This document shows, in pieces, positions 1-8,724 of a stretch of 24,436 nt of DNA (position 1 is the stretch's first letter; the number at the start of each line of letters is the position of its first letter). This stretch comes from a virus: positions 1 to 24,436 of the IMG/VR virus record IMGVR_UViG_3300009445_000016; one strand, given 5' to 3'. Under the pieces are notes generated by a model. It was not told where the DNA came from. It saw only the letters and a program-made list of their open reading frames with translations, and searched no databases. Made by a program: the position numbers and the translations under genes.

Positions 1-942
1 CCATACACAGTATCATTCCAATTAAACGCCTATGCTAAAACACAAGACGATGCTTTACAAATTGTAGAACAGATTCTACCATACTTCACTCCACACTACA
101 CCGTAACAGTAAAACCTCTCAGAGATTTTGATGTTAAAGAAGACACGCCTATTACAATGACCGGCATTACCTTTAGCGATGATTATGAAGCCGCAATTGA
201 ATCTCGCAGAACAATCATTTATACATTAGATTTTGATATGAAGATCAATCTCTACAAAGACATCGCAACTAACAGTGCTATTATTGAAGAAGCGTGTGTA
301 GAGTTCTTGAATTTAAATGCATTACCAGACGAAGAACTTTTCTCTAAAGTTTGTGCAGACAGTGCTTTCGTAGCATCACCTTTGTCCATTGAACCGATTG
401 AAGATATAGCCTTCACTGTCACAGATTTTGAGATTAGAAATCTTACTAGTATACCAACATCATTATCTGTCTCAGATCCTTTGCATGGAACAGCAAGTGC
501 TTCTTTAACCGAAACGTTGACAACTGACAACGGTATAATTAAAGCGGTTGGTACGTATTCATACACCCCTGATATAGACTATAGTGGTTTAGACTCATTC
601 AACATTAGTGTTCTTGGTGATTTTGGAACCAAATCATATCCTGTCGCTGTTAATGTAGCTGCGGTTACTGACGCCATAAATGACACCGCAGTATGTGATC
701 AAGATAGTTTTATAGATATTCAGGTAGGTATAAACGACACTTGGTTGGATACTACTCTGGTGTTCTCTCTGGCCGCTGGTGGCGACCCTTTAAACGGTAC
801 AGTTCAGGTAATAAACACATCTACAGGTGTGTTGAGATATACTCCTACAATCGGATATGTCGGAACAGATTCGTTTGTTTATCGTGTAACACCAACAGTA
901 GGCACTTCGGAAGTAGGTACAGTTAATATTAATGTTGTATAA
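1..942 (+). CDS. gp15: Tail sheath stabiliser / tail completion protein gp15, 5'-partial, with C-terminal cadherin-like extension
   Basis: The frame is open from base 1, so the gene starts upstream; the ATG at 157 is internal. The first ~85 visible residues match T4 gp15, which forms the ring at the head-proximal end of the tail and joins tail to head. The block with QIVEQILPYF followed by TPHYTVTV corresponds to T4 EQILPYFQPHF, and the following SRRTIIYTLDFDMKINLY corresponds to T4 SRRRIEWSLTFEVNGWMY. From about base 380 the protein continues into two repeats unlike T4 gp15. Each has a DPL(H/N)GT strand followed by YTP...Y.G.DSF, the signature of bacterial cadherin-like/VCBS-type beta domains. 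T4 gp15 ends in a short tail instead. The next gene starts 40 bases later behind a late promoter. The gp15 assignment is firm; the function of the extension (surface adhesion or decoration) is inferred. Confidence 0.85.
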   Translation, partial: PYTVSFQLNAYAKTQDDALQIVEQILPYFTPHYTVTVKPLRDFDVKEDTPITMTGITFSDDYEAAIESRRTIIYTLDFDMKINLYKDIATNSAIIEEACVEFLNLNALPDEELFSKVCADSAFVASPLSIEPIEDIAFTVTDFEIRNLTSIPTSLSVSDPLHGTASASLTETLTTDNGIIKAVGTYSYTPDIDYSGLDSFNISVLGDFGTKSYPVAVNVAAVTDAINDTAVCDQDSFIDIQVGINDTWLDTTLVFSLAAGGDPLNGTVQVINTSTGVLRYTPTIGYVGTDSFVYRVTPTVGTSEVGTVNINVV

Positions 943-946
943 TCCT

Positions 947-954
947 TATAAATA
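947..954 (+). promoter_or_regulatory. T4-type late promoter (TATAAATA)
   Basis: An exact TATAAATA lies in the 40-base gap after gp15, 28 bases before the ATG at 983. This is the T4 late consensus, read by host RNA polymerase with gp55 and gp33/gp45. It is followed by ACAG, as is the site before gp20. Transcription would start around 960, leaving a leader of about 20 bases. Confidence 0.7.
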
Positions 955-982
955 ACAGAATAAACACCGAGATTAGAGAACC

Positions 983-2722
983 ATGGCAGACGTTAAAATA
1001 TCACAACTAACCACGATTACACCAGATTTACTGGATGAAATCATCGTAAATGATGTTGTAGGCGAGTCTAAAACAACACATAGGGCAACTCTTCAAGACG
1101 TTAGAAATCTAGCAAATCAAAACATCGACGATATGTCAGCTGGTGGTGGTGGTGGTGCTGTCGCAGATGGAGATGGATCTAAAGTTACTGGTGATTTATA
1201 TGTGACTGGAAATATTGAGTTTGGTGAAGGTCTTAGTGACGGAACTACCACTATCAACGATCTTAGCACTCTAATCACTGAAGAAGAATTAAATATATTT
1301 TTAGAGGAAACAACCTCTAACGCAGTTAAAAAAATAGATGCTAAGTCTGCTGCGGATAGAACTGCCGCAGGAATTACACTTACTAATACCTTTGTTCCTT
1401 TTCGTTCTTTAGAAAATGGTTTTGATAGCACTAACACCGACCCGGGTTTTACTTATGCTGTAGACACAGGAATACTGAGCGCCCCATTCTTTAGTGGTGA
1501 TGGTTCTTTACTAGTAAATGTTGATAGTGCTTATCACTCTCAGACATCAGACTATGCTATTGCTTCAACATTTGCCTTCACAGCACTGGATGCTTTGCGT
1601 ATTAATACCAAAGATGCAGAAGAAACTGACGCCGATTATTATCCAACATTTGTTGGCCAAGTAGGAATTGATAGTGTTAATGTAGATCCGCAACTAACGT
1701 ATAATCCTAGCAGTGGTATTTTTGGTGGTGCTGCCACAGATGTTTTCTTTAGAGGCGACGGATCTTTATTAGAAAATGTTGAAGCATCAGGAACTCCTGA
1801 TGCTAATACTACAACAGTAGATGCGTTACACTCTATTATGTTTAGAGAACTAGCGACTGGTGATGATAGTACTAATACAGATCCTAGTTTATTATATAAT
1901 CCTGTTACCAACGAAATATCCGGCCTGACCGAAACGGATCTATTCATGTATGGTGGTTCACAATGGTCTAAAAAAACAGATTCTAAACAAATAACAGGTG
2001 TAGATACTAACAAATATTATCTGACATTCAAACGTAATTTGGACGATTTGGATAGTGTGCGTACTGAAACATCTTTTTTTATTCAAGATGATCCAAACGA
2101 TGTCGGAATAAAAACTGTATACGCTACGGCATTTAGTGGGGATGGTTCAGGGTTAACTGATGTGACAAGTGCCAGCGCTGACAGAGCAACATTGGTTGGA
2201 GTGACATCAGCCACTACTGAAACTAATGTGCACTATTTACACTTTGGAAGTATTTCTTCTGGTGATGATGGTGTAAATGTTTCTACCAATCTTATTTTAA
2301 GACCTAATACTTCCAAAATAAATGTGACCTCTAACACAGGATCGATTTCGTTTGGTGTGGATAGCGATGTTTCAATAACGACTAGTGGTATTCAATACTC
2401 TTTCAATGTTTCTAACAACGGCACTTCTGCCTATACTTTTAGTGATTTGAATAGTGTTTGGTTTCCATCAGCTACTGATAATCCTATACTTTATCTTAGA
2501 AGGGGTGAAACATATAGATTTGATATGAATATTACAGGACATCCTTTTAGAATTCAAAGCACCTCGGGTCTTGCTGGAACACCATACAACACTGGCGTCA
2601 CCAACAACGCAAGAACTACATTAGGATCTATCTTTTTTAGTGTTCCCATGTCAGCGCCAGCCACACTTTACTATCAGTGCGTGAATCATACGAATATGAA
2701 TAATACAATTAACATAGTATAA
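983..2722 (+). CDS. Fibre-like virion structural protein with repeats and C-terminal cupredoxin-like domain
   Basis: 579 residues. The N-terminus (MADVKISQLTTITPDLLDE) is the type that starts many tail-fibre/structural proteins of marine T4-like phages. A glycine run follows at 54-58. Residues 140-448 carry four related units with the pattern G.DS.N.DP.L.YNP.(S/T), at about 140, 223, 288 and 421. Three (S/R)GDGS(L/G)L motifs stand at about 171, 257 and 386. Such repeats are typical of trimeric beta-rich fibres. Residues 471-579 look like a cupredoxin: H520 in GHPF, then C566-x2-H569-x2-M572 near the C-terminus in a YYQC strand. This is the usual type-1 copper ligand set. It has its own late promoter, and only an AGAGAA-type weak ribosome site precedes the ATG. 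Structural role is likely; copper binding is inferred. Placement (fibre versus baseplate) is unknown. Confidence 0.75.
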   Translation: MADVKISQLTTITPDLLDEIIVNDVVGESKTTHRATLQDVRNLANQNIDDMSAGGGGGAVADGDGSKVTGDLYVTGNIEFGEGLSDGTTTINDLSTLITEEELNIFLEETTSNAVKKIDAKSAADRTAAGITLTNTFVPFRSLENGFDSTNTDPGFTYAVDTGILSAPFFSGDGSLLVNVDSAYHSQTSDYAIASTFAFTALDALRINTKDAEETDADYYPTFVGQVGIDSVNVDPQLTYNPSSGIFGGAATDVFFRGDGSLLENVEASGTPDANTTTVDALHSIMFRELATGDDSTNTDPSLLYNPVTNEISGLTETDLFMYGGSQWSKKTDSKQITGVDTNKYYLTFKRNLDDLDSVRTETSFFIQDDPNDVGIKTVYATAFSGDGSGLTDVTSASADRATLVGVTSATTETNVHYLHFGSISSGDDGVNVSTNLILRPNTSKINVTSNTGSISFGVDSDVSITTSGIQYSFNVSNNGTSAYTFSDLNSVWFPSATDNPILYLRRGETYRFDMNITGHPFRIQSTSGLAGTPYNTGVTNNARTTLGSIFFSVPMSAPATLYYQCVNHTNMNNTINIV

Positions 2723-2726
2723 TATT

Positions 2727-5700
2727 ATGCACAATCGGTTTGTAGATAAAAAACGTAGAAATATTAATCTGAGGGATATGCAGGTTAAGAATATTTTACC
2801 TGAACATTATGGAACTTATTATCCTAAATTTATTTCTTTGCTTGAACGTTATTACGAATTTCAAGATCAAGAATCTTCTACCGAATTATTAAATCATCTC
2901 TTCGCTACACGCGATGTTAATGAAACTGATATCACTTTGCTTTCTTACATAGAAGATGAATTACTTTTAGGTGAAGAATATTTTCAGGGGTTTGGTAAAA
3001 ATGATAGTGAACTTCGAGCCGCTGCCAATTTTTCTAATATTTTGTTTCGATCTAAGGGCACCAAATTTGCAATAGAGTGGTTTTTTCGTTCGTTCTATGG
3101 CGAAGATGTTGAGGTTTTGTACACAAAAGAAAATATTTTTAAAATAGGTGATGTGGATTCCCAAATTGGTCCTTTCGGATTAAAGTATCTCACCGATGAT
3201 AAATTATATCAAACTTTTGCATTGTTGGTTAGAACTGGTATTTCAATTTCAAAATGGAAAGAAGTTTTTAAATTGTTTGCTCATCCTGCTGGTATGTATT
3301 TGGGTGGAGAAGTTCTGATAGTAGACGAAGCTTCAACGCCTATTGTAACATTAAATGATGCTATTGATGCTTACACTAGAACAACATACACTATTACTGC
3401 GGCGGCATCTAACAATGAAGGTGTTGATTGGTTATTCACTGTAGATAGTTTGAATCAGAGAACGAATCAAGATGCTGTTTATTGGTACGGTGAACATATT
3501 GACACATCAGATGCTGACTTTGGTGTTAATTTTATTAATGGAGATACTGGATTACCACTATCCAATTCACCACAATATCTAGAAATGAATAACGGATCTG
3601 GTTCTTTTTCTATAAAGACGATAATAGATCCTAAAGGCACAGATCCTCTTGCACCCACTAACGAACAATTTAAGATATACATCAAAGATAGAAGTGATAG
3701 AATTGTAGCCGAAATGACATGCGATCTTGTCGATGTAATTCCTAATTGGCAATTAAACGTTTCACCGGGTACAACGATTGTTGAAGGTGATTCGTTGACG
3801 TTTACTTTGCTAGGTAATAAAGCAGAATTACCGTATGATGGTGAAAACACATTACGATGGTACTTAGATGAGACACTATCGACTGTTGTTGCAAGTGATT
3901 TCGAGGGTAATATACCAAATTCTGTTGGAACAGCCGAAGAGTTTACTGTTACGTCTTCTTCACCAACAGTAGCATCAGGTTTTTTTAATGTAAGTTCTTT
4001 AATTAACACAGGCAACACAGGTGATCAGACTGCAATTTTTAAAATTATAAACGTTAATAATGTCGAAATTGCATCTCAATCAATAACTCTTCAAGAAAGA
4101 ACCGTTTCTGTGGGCGTAACAGTGCCGAATACTGTTGAAGGTAATTCAATAGTGGCTAACGTTATAATAGGCGATTATGCAGACGGGGATACTCTGGCAT
4201 GGCAATTTACTGGAAATATATCTTCTGATTTTAGACTCTCAGCATTCTCTGGTTCATCAGTATATTCTCACAATGGTGGCGCTGGGACAAATATAACAGT
4301 AACCACAACGTCGAGTGATATTTTTCAAGACACCGTTACCGGTGCAATGGAAATTACCGACACGACTATACTAGGCACCGCAGTCGGAACTAGTGCGTCT
4401 TTTAATTTCACGGATCAAAGTTCAGTTTACAATATAATTGCTAATCCGACGACGGGTGGTGCGGTTCCTAATGAAACAATCACATACACTTTCGGTGGCA
4501 CAAATATACCTGATGGTGAATATTACTTTTATCTGGAATTTAATGATATTAATCCAAACGATTTTGCATCAGGTGATGCTCCTCGTATAACTCCAACTGA
4601 AACAATTTCAGCGGGGTCTTGGTCAACAGGCATAACCACAATAACCTGTGATTCGACAGAGTATATTGTCGGCGATAGACTTATTATCGAGGGTGTTACA
4701 CCTTCTGCCTATAATGGTGGAGAAGATGGATCTTTTGTAGTTACTTCTAAAACTGTTACTACTCTTTCGTATACACAAACAGTTAGTCCAGGCACTTTTG
4801 TGTCAGGTGGAACAGTAAAAAGTCGTATAAGACCTATAGCAATGTCGGGTAATTCTGGATCAACTACTTTACAGTTTAATGGAACACCACCCAGCTCCCA
4901 ATTAGCCTTTATAGTTCATTTAGCTACTACCAATACCTCATCTCCGAATGATGTGGCCGAGCTGTCTCAAGTTACTTCAGGCACTCCTCCGTCGATTGTA
5001 GGTTCCCCAACATCTCAACAAGAAGGTGAAGATATAACCTTCACAGTTCTTGCTAATGGATTTACTCCTGGAACTTGGAAATATTGGTTTGTGGGTGACA
5101 TAACTGCAAACGATATTTCCACTCCTTACGGTGACATTAACAATAAACAAGATTTTACTGTTGATGGTTCAGGCAATGGTGAAATTGTTGTTAGTATTGT
5201 ACCTGATCAAAATCGTGAGGGTAATGAAACTTTTAGTTTGGTAATAGGTTCCGCTGCAATAGGCAATCCTCCTGTTGCTCAATCTAATACTGTAACGATC
5301 ATAGACTCTTCAACACCAACTACAACTGTCAGCAACTATACAGCATTGACCGGTAGTATAGAGGCATTAACAGTTACTGAAGACGATAATTTATACATAG
5401 GCGTAACCTCAACCGGTAATCAACTTGTCGATATACCTTTTACTGTAACAATATCAGGAGCAGGCGCAGCTAAATATACTTCATCATCTGAACAAATAAC
5501 TAATCCTGCTATGGGAGGTGGTACTTCATACGTCACATTCACTGCAATGGGTGACGATGGAACTCCTGATGGTCCTAGAGATATTGATATAACAGTAACA
5601 GAGAATCAGGGCAGTACAGAAATAGCAACTAAAACCATAACGTTAAATGATGCAGCAGTAGGTTATCAATTAAATTATTTGGGATTTGATGGAGGTGGTG

Positions 5701-6758
5701 TAGGCGGCACTGTTCCCGAAGGCTCGATCTCAAATTTCGAAATTGTAGCTAACAATGTTACTTTACCACAAGATGTTCAAGTTCGTTTAGAAGATTTTGT
5801 GGTGTTTCCATCTGGATTAGTTGCGAGCGGTACGAATCAAATTAATTTATTTTATCTTCTTGGTACCAATGTGCCTCCTGGAATTCCAGAAGTCATCAAT
5901 ATAGGTGAAGAGGTTTGGGTTGATGTGAGTGGTACTGCTACATTTATAGGTAACGTAATTGCTGTTCAAGGATATAATCCTCCGTTCCCTGGCGAACCAT
6001 ATACTTCTATTTTTCTAGATAGGGATATTTCATTATCTACCGCCCTTTACAATTTAAACGTTATAGACCCACTTAAAGGCGCAAGATCATTTAACGTCCC
6101 TTGGATTGATATAAATGTTAATGAGTCACCTAAATCAGTAAATCTAATCACGAATGCACAAACAGCCTTTACTGGAGATAAAACTTATAATTTTGAATTA
6201 TATGAAACATTGCCTCCAGATATTACAGGGGCTAGACCACTTGATGGAGAGCCTGTTGATCCTACGACTGTAATTACTATTAATCATCCTGCGACCACAG
6301 TTAACATAACGCCTACTTATATCGTATCTACTGGAAACGTCGAAGCAACAGCTGGTTTTACGTTATACCCTAATGGTAACATGACGGCAAGCCCATCTAG
6401 TGGTGATGATCCTGTAGATATTACTCCTCCTATAGATATAGCCGATTGGTTATCATCTCAGGTAAATGGAGTTGGTGGTGCATATCAGGTCCAAGCATAC
6501 TCTTACGTTTTGAACCAAGCTCCTGTTAATAAAAATGCACTAGGAGTTACAGGAGTTGGTAGTTCTGGTGTATGGACTAATTTTGGTGATCAATGGCATC
6601 GTTTAAATGAAGAGTTCACGATCAGTCTTTTCTCGGAACGAGGCGATCTAGAAAGAGATATTCAAATAGTAATTAAAGAGTATTCAGGAACATTAGGCAC
6701 AGGTAACACGGTGTTTGGACCTCATACTATATCATTAGCTGCGTTGACGAGTAATTAA
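2727..6758 (+). CDS. Large baseplate-wedge-like structural protein with an array of Ig/Calx-beta-like domains
   Basis: 1343 residues. Residues ~18-200 form a conserved head seen at the N-terminus of large structural proteins in marine T4-like phages: ILPEHYGTYYPKF, LLERYYEFQD, FRSKGTKFAIEWFFRSFYG, then KLYQTFALLVRTGIS and FAHPAGMYLGGEVLI. I read it as a virion (probably baseplate) attachment domain. The rest is a chain of beta domains beginning at about 220, 342, 463, 568, 754, 865 and 979, several with Calx-beta marks (VEGDSLTFTL, QEGEDITFTV, REGNETFSLVIG). A Trp-containing module in the domain at 754 (KYWFVGDITANDIS) echoes one at 463 (LAWQFTGNISSDF). Two inserted modules appear at ~623-700 and ~1041-1102. 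There is no clear ribosome site for the ATG at 2727, which lies 4 bases after the previous stop, so reinitiation is likely. The ATG at 2778 is an alternative. An extended spike or fibre role is inferred. Confidence 0.72.
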   Translation: MHNRFVDKKRRNINLRDMQVKNILPEHYGTYYPKFISLLERYYEFQDQESSTELLNHLFATRDVNETDITLLSYIEDELLLGEEYFQGFGKNDSELRAAANFSNILFRSKGTKFAIEWFFRSFYGEDVEVLYTKENIFKIGDVDSQIGPFGLKYLTDDKLYQTFALLVRTGISISKWKEVFKLFAHPAGMYLGGEVLIVDEASTPIVTLNDAIDAYTRTTYTITAAASNNEGVDWLFTVDSLNQRTNQDAVYWYGEHIDTSDADFGVNFINGDTGLPLSNSPQYLEMNNGSGSFSIKTIIDPKGTDPLAPTNEQFKIYIKDRSDRIVAEMTCDLVDVIPNWQLNVSPGTTIVEGDSLTFTLLGNKAELPYDGENTLRWYLDETLSTVVASDFEGNIPNSVGTAEEFTVTSSSPTVASGFFNVSSLINTGNTGDQTAIFKIINVNNVEIASQSITLQERTVSVGVTVPNTVEGNSIVANVIIGDYADGDTLAWQFTGNISSDFRLSAFSGSSVYSHNGGAGTNITVTTTSSDIFQDTVTGAMEITDTTILGTAVGTSASFNFTDQSSVYNIIANPTTGGAVPNETITYTFGGTNIPDGEYYFYLEFNDINPNDFASGDAPRITPTETISAGSWSTGITTITCDSTEYIVGDRLIIEGVTPSAYNGGEDGSFVVTSKTVTTLSYTQTVSPGTFVSGGTVKSRIRPIAMSGNSGSTTLQFNGTPPSSQLAFIVHLATTNTSSPNDVAELSQVTSGTPPSIVGSPTSQQEGEDITFTVLANGFTPGTWKYWFVGDITANDISTPYGDINNKQDFTVDGSGNGEIVVSIVPDQNREGNETFSLVIGSAAIGNPPVAQSNTVTIIDSSTPTTTVSNYTALTGSIEALTVTEDDNLYIGVTSTGNQLVDIPFTVTISGAGAAKYTSSSEQITNPAMGGGTSYVTFTAMGDDGTPDGPRDIDITVTENQGSTEIATKTITLNDAAVGYQLNYLGFDGGGVGGTVPEGSISNFEIVANNVTLPQDVQVRLEDFVVFPSGLVASGTNQINLFYLLGTNVPPGIPEVINIGEEVWVDVSGTATFIGNVIAVQGYNPPFPGEPYTSIFLDRDISLSTALYNLNVIDPLKGARSFNVPWIDINVNESPKSVNLITNAQTAFTGDKTYNFELYETLPPDITGARPLDGEPVDPTTVITINHPATTVNITPTYIVSTGNVEATAGFTLYPNGNMTASPSSGDDPVDITPPIDIADWLSSQVNGVGGAYQVQAYSYVLNQAPVNKNALGVTGVGSSGVWTNFGDQWHRLNEEFTISLFSERGDLERDIQIVIKEYSGTLGTGNTVFGPHTISLAALTSN

Positions 6759-6761
6759 CAT

Positions 6762-7136
6762 ATGAATGAAACTATAAAGAAAACTCCTGAAGAAAGAGTT
6801 GATTACGACTACGATTATTCTAGAGCCACATATTATGAATTAATTGATAAGGGACGGGAGTCATTAGATCTAATGATCGAAGTGGCACGAGAGTCAGAAC
6901 ATCCGAGAGCATTTGAAGTGCTCTCGGGATTAATCAAAAACATTTCTGATGTCAACGACAAATTAATGGATCTAAATAAGAAGCATAAAGAAATTATTAA
7001 AGAAGATAAACCTGATCAGAAATTGATCACAAACAATAATGTGTTTCTTGGAAGCACAACTGATCTACAAAGATTATTAAAGAATGATGAAAAGGTGATT
7101 GAATCAGATGCCACAAGCAATACGAATGTCGAATGA
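6762..7136 (+). CDS. gp16: Terminase small subunit gp16
   Basis: 124 residues. It recognises concatemeric phage DNA and regulates the gp17 motor. It matches T4 gp16 in the central helical region (SEHPRAFEVLSGLIKN against T4 DSPRHMEVFATLM) and near the C-terminus (NNNVFLGSTTDLQRLL against NATVFMGSPTELMDEI). It is shorter than T4 gp16 (164 residues), mainly at the N-terminus, which starts with a Lys/Glu stretch and an Asp/Tyr run. The gene starts 3 bases after the previous stop and its 3' end overlaps gp17, the normal pairing of terminase subunits. Residues 34-83 are predicted helical and probably form the oligomerising core. Confidence 0.9.
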   Translation: MNETIKKTPEERVDYDYDYSRATYYELIDKGRESLDLMIEVARESEHPRAFEVLSGLIKNISDVNDKLMDLNKKHKEIIKEDKPDQKLITNNNVFLGSTTDLQRLLKNDEKVIESDATSNTNVE

Positions 7137-8724
7137 TACATATCAATATAACCACCTAGTAAAAAAAGACGGTGTAGTTCAAGAATGGACTAAGGATGAA
7201 GTAGTAGAGTATGCGAAATGTATGTCAAATCCTGCGTATTTTGCTGAGACCTATGTCAAAGTTATTTCGTTGGACAGGGGTCTTGTTCCTTTCAATCTTT
7301 ACCCCTATCAAAAAAGTATGTTCAATCACTTTAACAACAATCGTTTTAATATTGTACTTGCTTGCCGACAATCTGGCAAGTCAATTTCGTCTGTCGCCTA
7401 TCTTCTCTGGTACGCAATCTTCAACCCCGAAAAAACAATCGCAGTTCTCGCAAACAAAGGTTCCACTTCGAGAGAAATGCTCGGGCGTATTACTCTCATG
7501 CTTGAAAATCTTCCATTCTTTTTACAGCCTGGTTGTAAGACTCTCAATAAGGGCAGTATCGATTTTTCTAATAATTCTAGGATTGTTGCTGCTTCTACCA
7601 GCGGGTCTTCTATTCGTGGTATGTCTGTCAATTTGCTCTATCTCGATGAGTTTGCTTTTGTTGAGCGAGCATCTGAATTTTACACTTCCACCTATCCTGT
7701 TGTCTCTGCCGGTAAAGATACAAAAGTTATCATCACGTCTACGGCAAACGGTATCGGGAATATTTTCCACAAAATCTGGGAAGGTGCGAATCAAGGAGTA
7801 AACGAATACGTTCCATTCAGAGTTGACTGGTATGACGTGCCTGGTCGTGACGAGAAATGGAAAGCAGAAACTATTGCTAACACTAGTCTACTCCAATTCG
7901 ACCAAGAATTTGGAAACACTTTCTTTGGTACAGGCGATACTTTAATTAACGCCCAAACACTTATGCAATTACGCGCCAAACAACCTAGGTCATATCGAGA
8001 AAATGGCGATCTTCTCATATACGAAGAGACTGTAGCCGAACATGAATATGTCATGACGGTAGACGTATCAAAAGGAAGAGGACAGGACTATTCTACATTT
8101 ACTATAATCGACATTAGCGTGAAACCTTTTCAGCAGGTGGCTGTGTATCGCTGTAACACTATCTCGCCTTTGCTCTTTCCTAATATTATCTATAAGTATG
8201 CGAAAGTCTACAACGAAGCTTATGTTGTTATAGAAGCAAATGATCAAGGTTCACTGGTATGTAATGGTTTGTATCAGGATTTAGAATATGAAAACATGCA
8301 TGTTGAGTCCGTCACCAAAAACAAAATGGGTATTGAAATAACTAGAAAGACTAAACGAATTGGTTGTTCTGGTATTAAAGACTTATTAGAAGAAGGTAAA
8401 TTAGAAATACATGATGAGAATACTATCATGGAAATATCAACCTTTATTGCTAAGGGTGTTTCATATGAGGCTAGTGATAACAACCACGACGATTTAATGA
8501 TGAACTTGGTTATGTTTGGTTACTTCGCTACAGGTACTTACTTTAATGATATAACAGATATCAATATGAAAGAGATGTTATTTAATCAGAAAATGCAAGA
8601 GATTGATGATGATCTTGTGCCGTTTGGTTTTCACGATGATGGCAGTGACCTGATAGATCTATTAGAATCACAAGAAGAGATGAAAGATAAAGGTTGGTCA
8701 ATACCCTTTGAGTCGGAATGGTAA
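7108..8724 (+). CDS. gp17: Terminase large subunit gp17 (packaging ATPase and nuclease)
   Basis: 538 residues from the ATG at 7108, chosen because AAAGGTGA lies 9 bases upstream; a TTG at 7099 and an ATG at 7126 are alternatives. The protein packages DNA through the portal and cuts the concatemer at headful. The ATPase domain shows Walker A CRQSGKS (86-92), Walker B LLYLDE (176-181, with the catalytic Glu) and the coupling motif TSTANG (210-215). The RNase H-like nuclease shows D319 in VDVSKGRGQDYS (T4 LDCSEGRGQDY), E376 in VVIEANDQG, and the HDDL pair at 460-463. All key residues are present. T4 gp17 has 610 residues; this one is shorter at both ends. It overlaps gp16 by 29 bases, which suggests coupled translation. 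Leucine codons in roughly 7280-8190 are mainly CTT/CTC, then TTA dominates. Confidence 0.97.
   Translation: MPQAIRMSNDTYQYNHLVKKDGVVQEWTKDEVVEYAKCMSNPAYFAETYVKVISLDRGLVPFNLYPYQKSMFNHFNNNRFNIVLACRQSGKSISSVAYLLWYAIFNPEKTIAVLANKGSTSREMLGRITLMLENLPFFLQPGCKTLNKGSIDFSNNSRIVAASTSGSSIRGMSVNLLYLDEFAFVERASEFYTSTYPVVSAGKDTKVIITSTANGIGNIFHKIWEGANQGVNEYVPFRVDWYDVPGRDEKWKAETIANTSLLQFDQEFGNTFFGTGDTLINAQTLMQLRAKQPRSYRENGDLLIYEETVAEHEYVMTVDVSKGRGQDYSTFTIIDISVKPFQQVAVYRCNTISPLLFPNIIYKYAKVYNEAYVVIEANDQGSLVCNGLYQDLEYENMHVESVTKNKMGIEITRKTKRIGCSGIKDLLEEGKLEIHDENTIMEISTFIAKGVSYEASDNNHDDLMMNLVMFGYFATGTYFNDITDINMKEMLFNQKMQEIDDDLVPFGFHDDGSDLIDLLESQEEMKDKGWSIPFESEW

Noticed and set aside
157-159. ATG as the start of the first gene
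   Set aside because: The frame is open to base 1 and the upstream codons encode the conserved EQILPYF block of gp15, so the true start is outside the window.
6970-6979. TCTAAATAAG as a promoter for gp17
   Set aside because: It lies inside the gp16 coding sequence, encodes conserved-looking residues, and is about 130 bases from the gp17 start.
7211-7801. 196-residue + strand open frame inside gp17
   Set aside because: It overlaps the catalytic ATPase region of gp17 in another frame, is Leu/Ser rich with no family match, and is explained by the local C/T-rich codon use.
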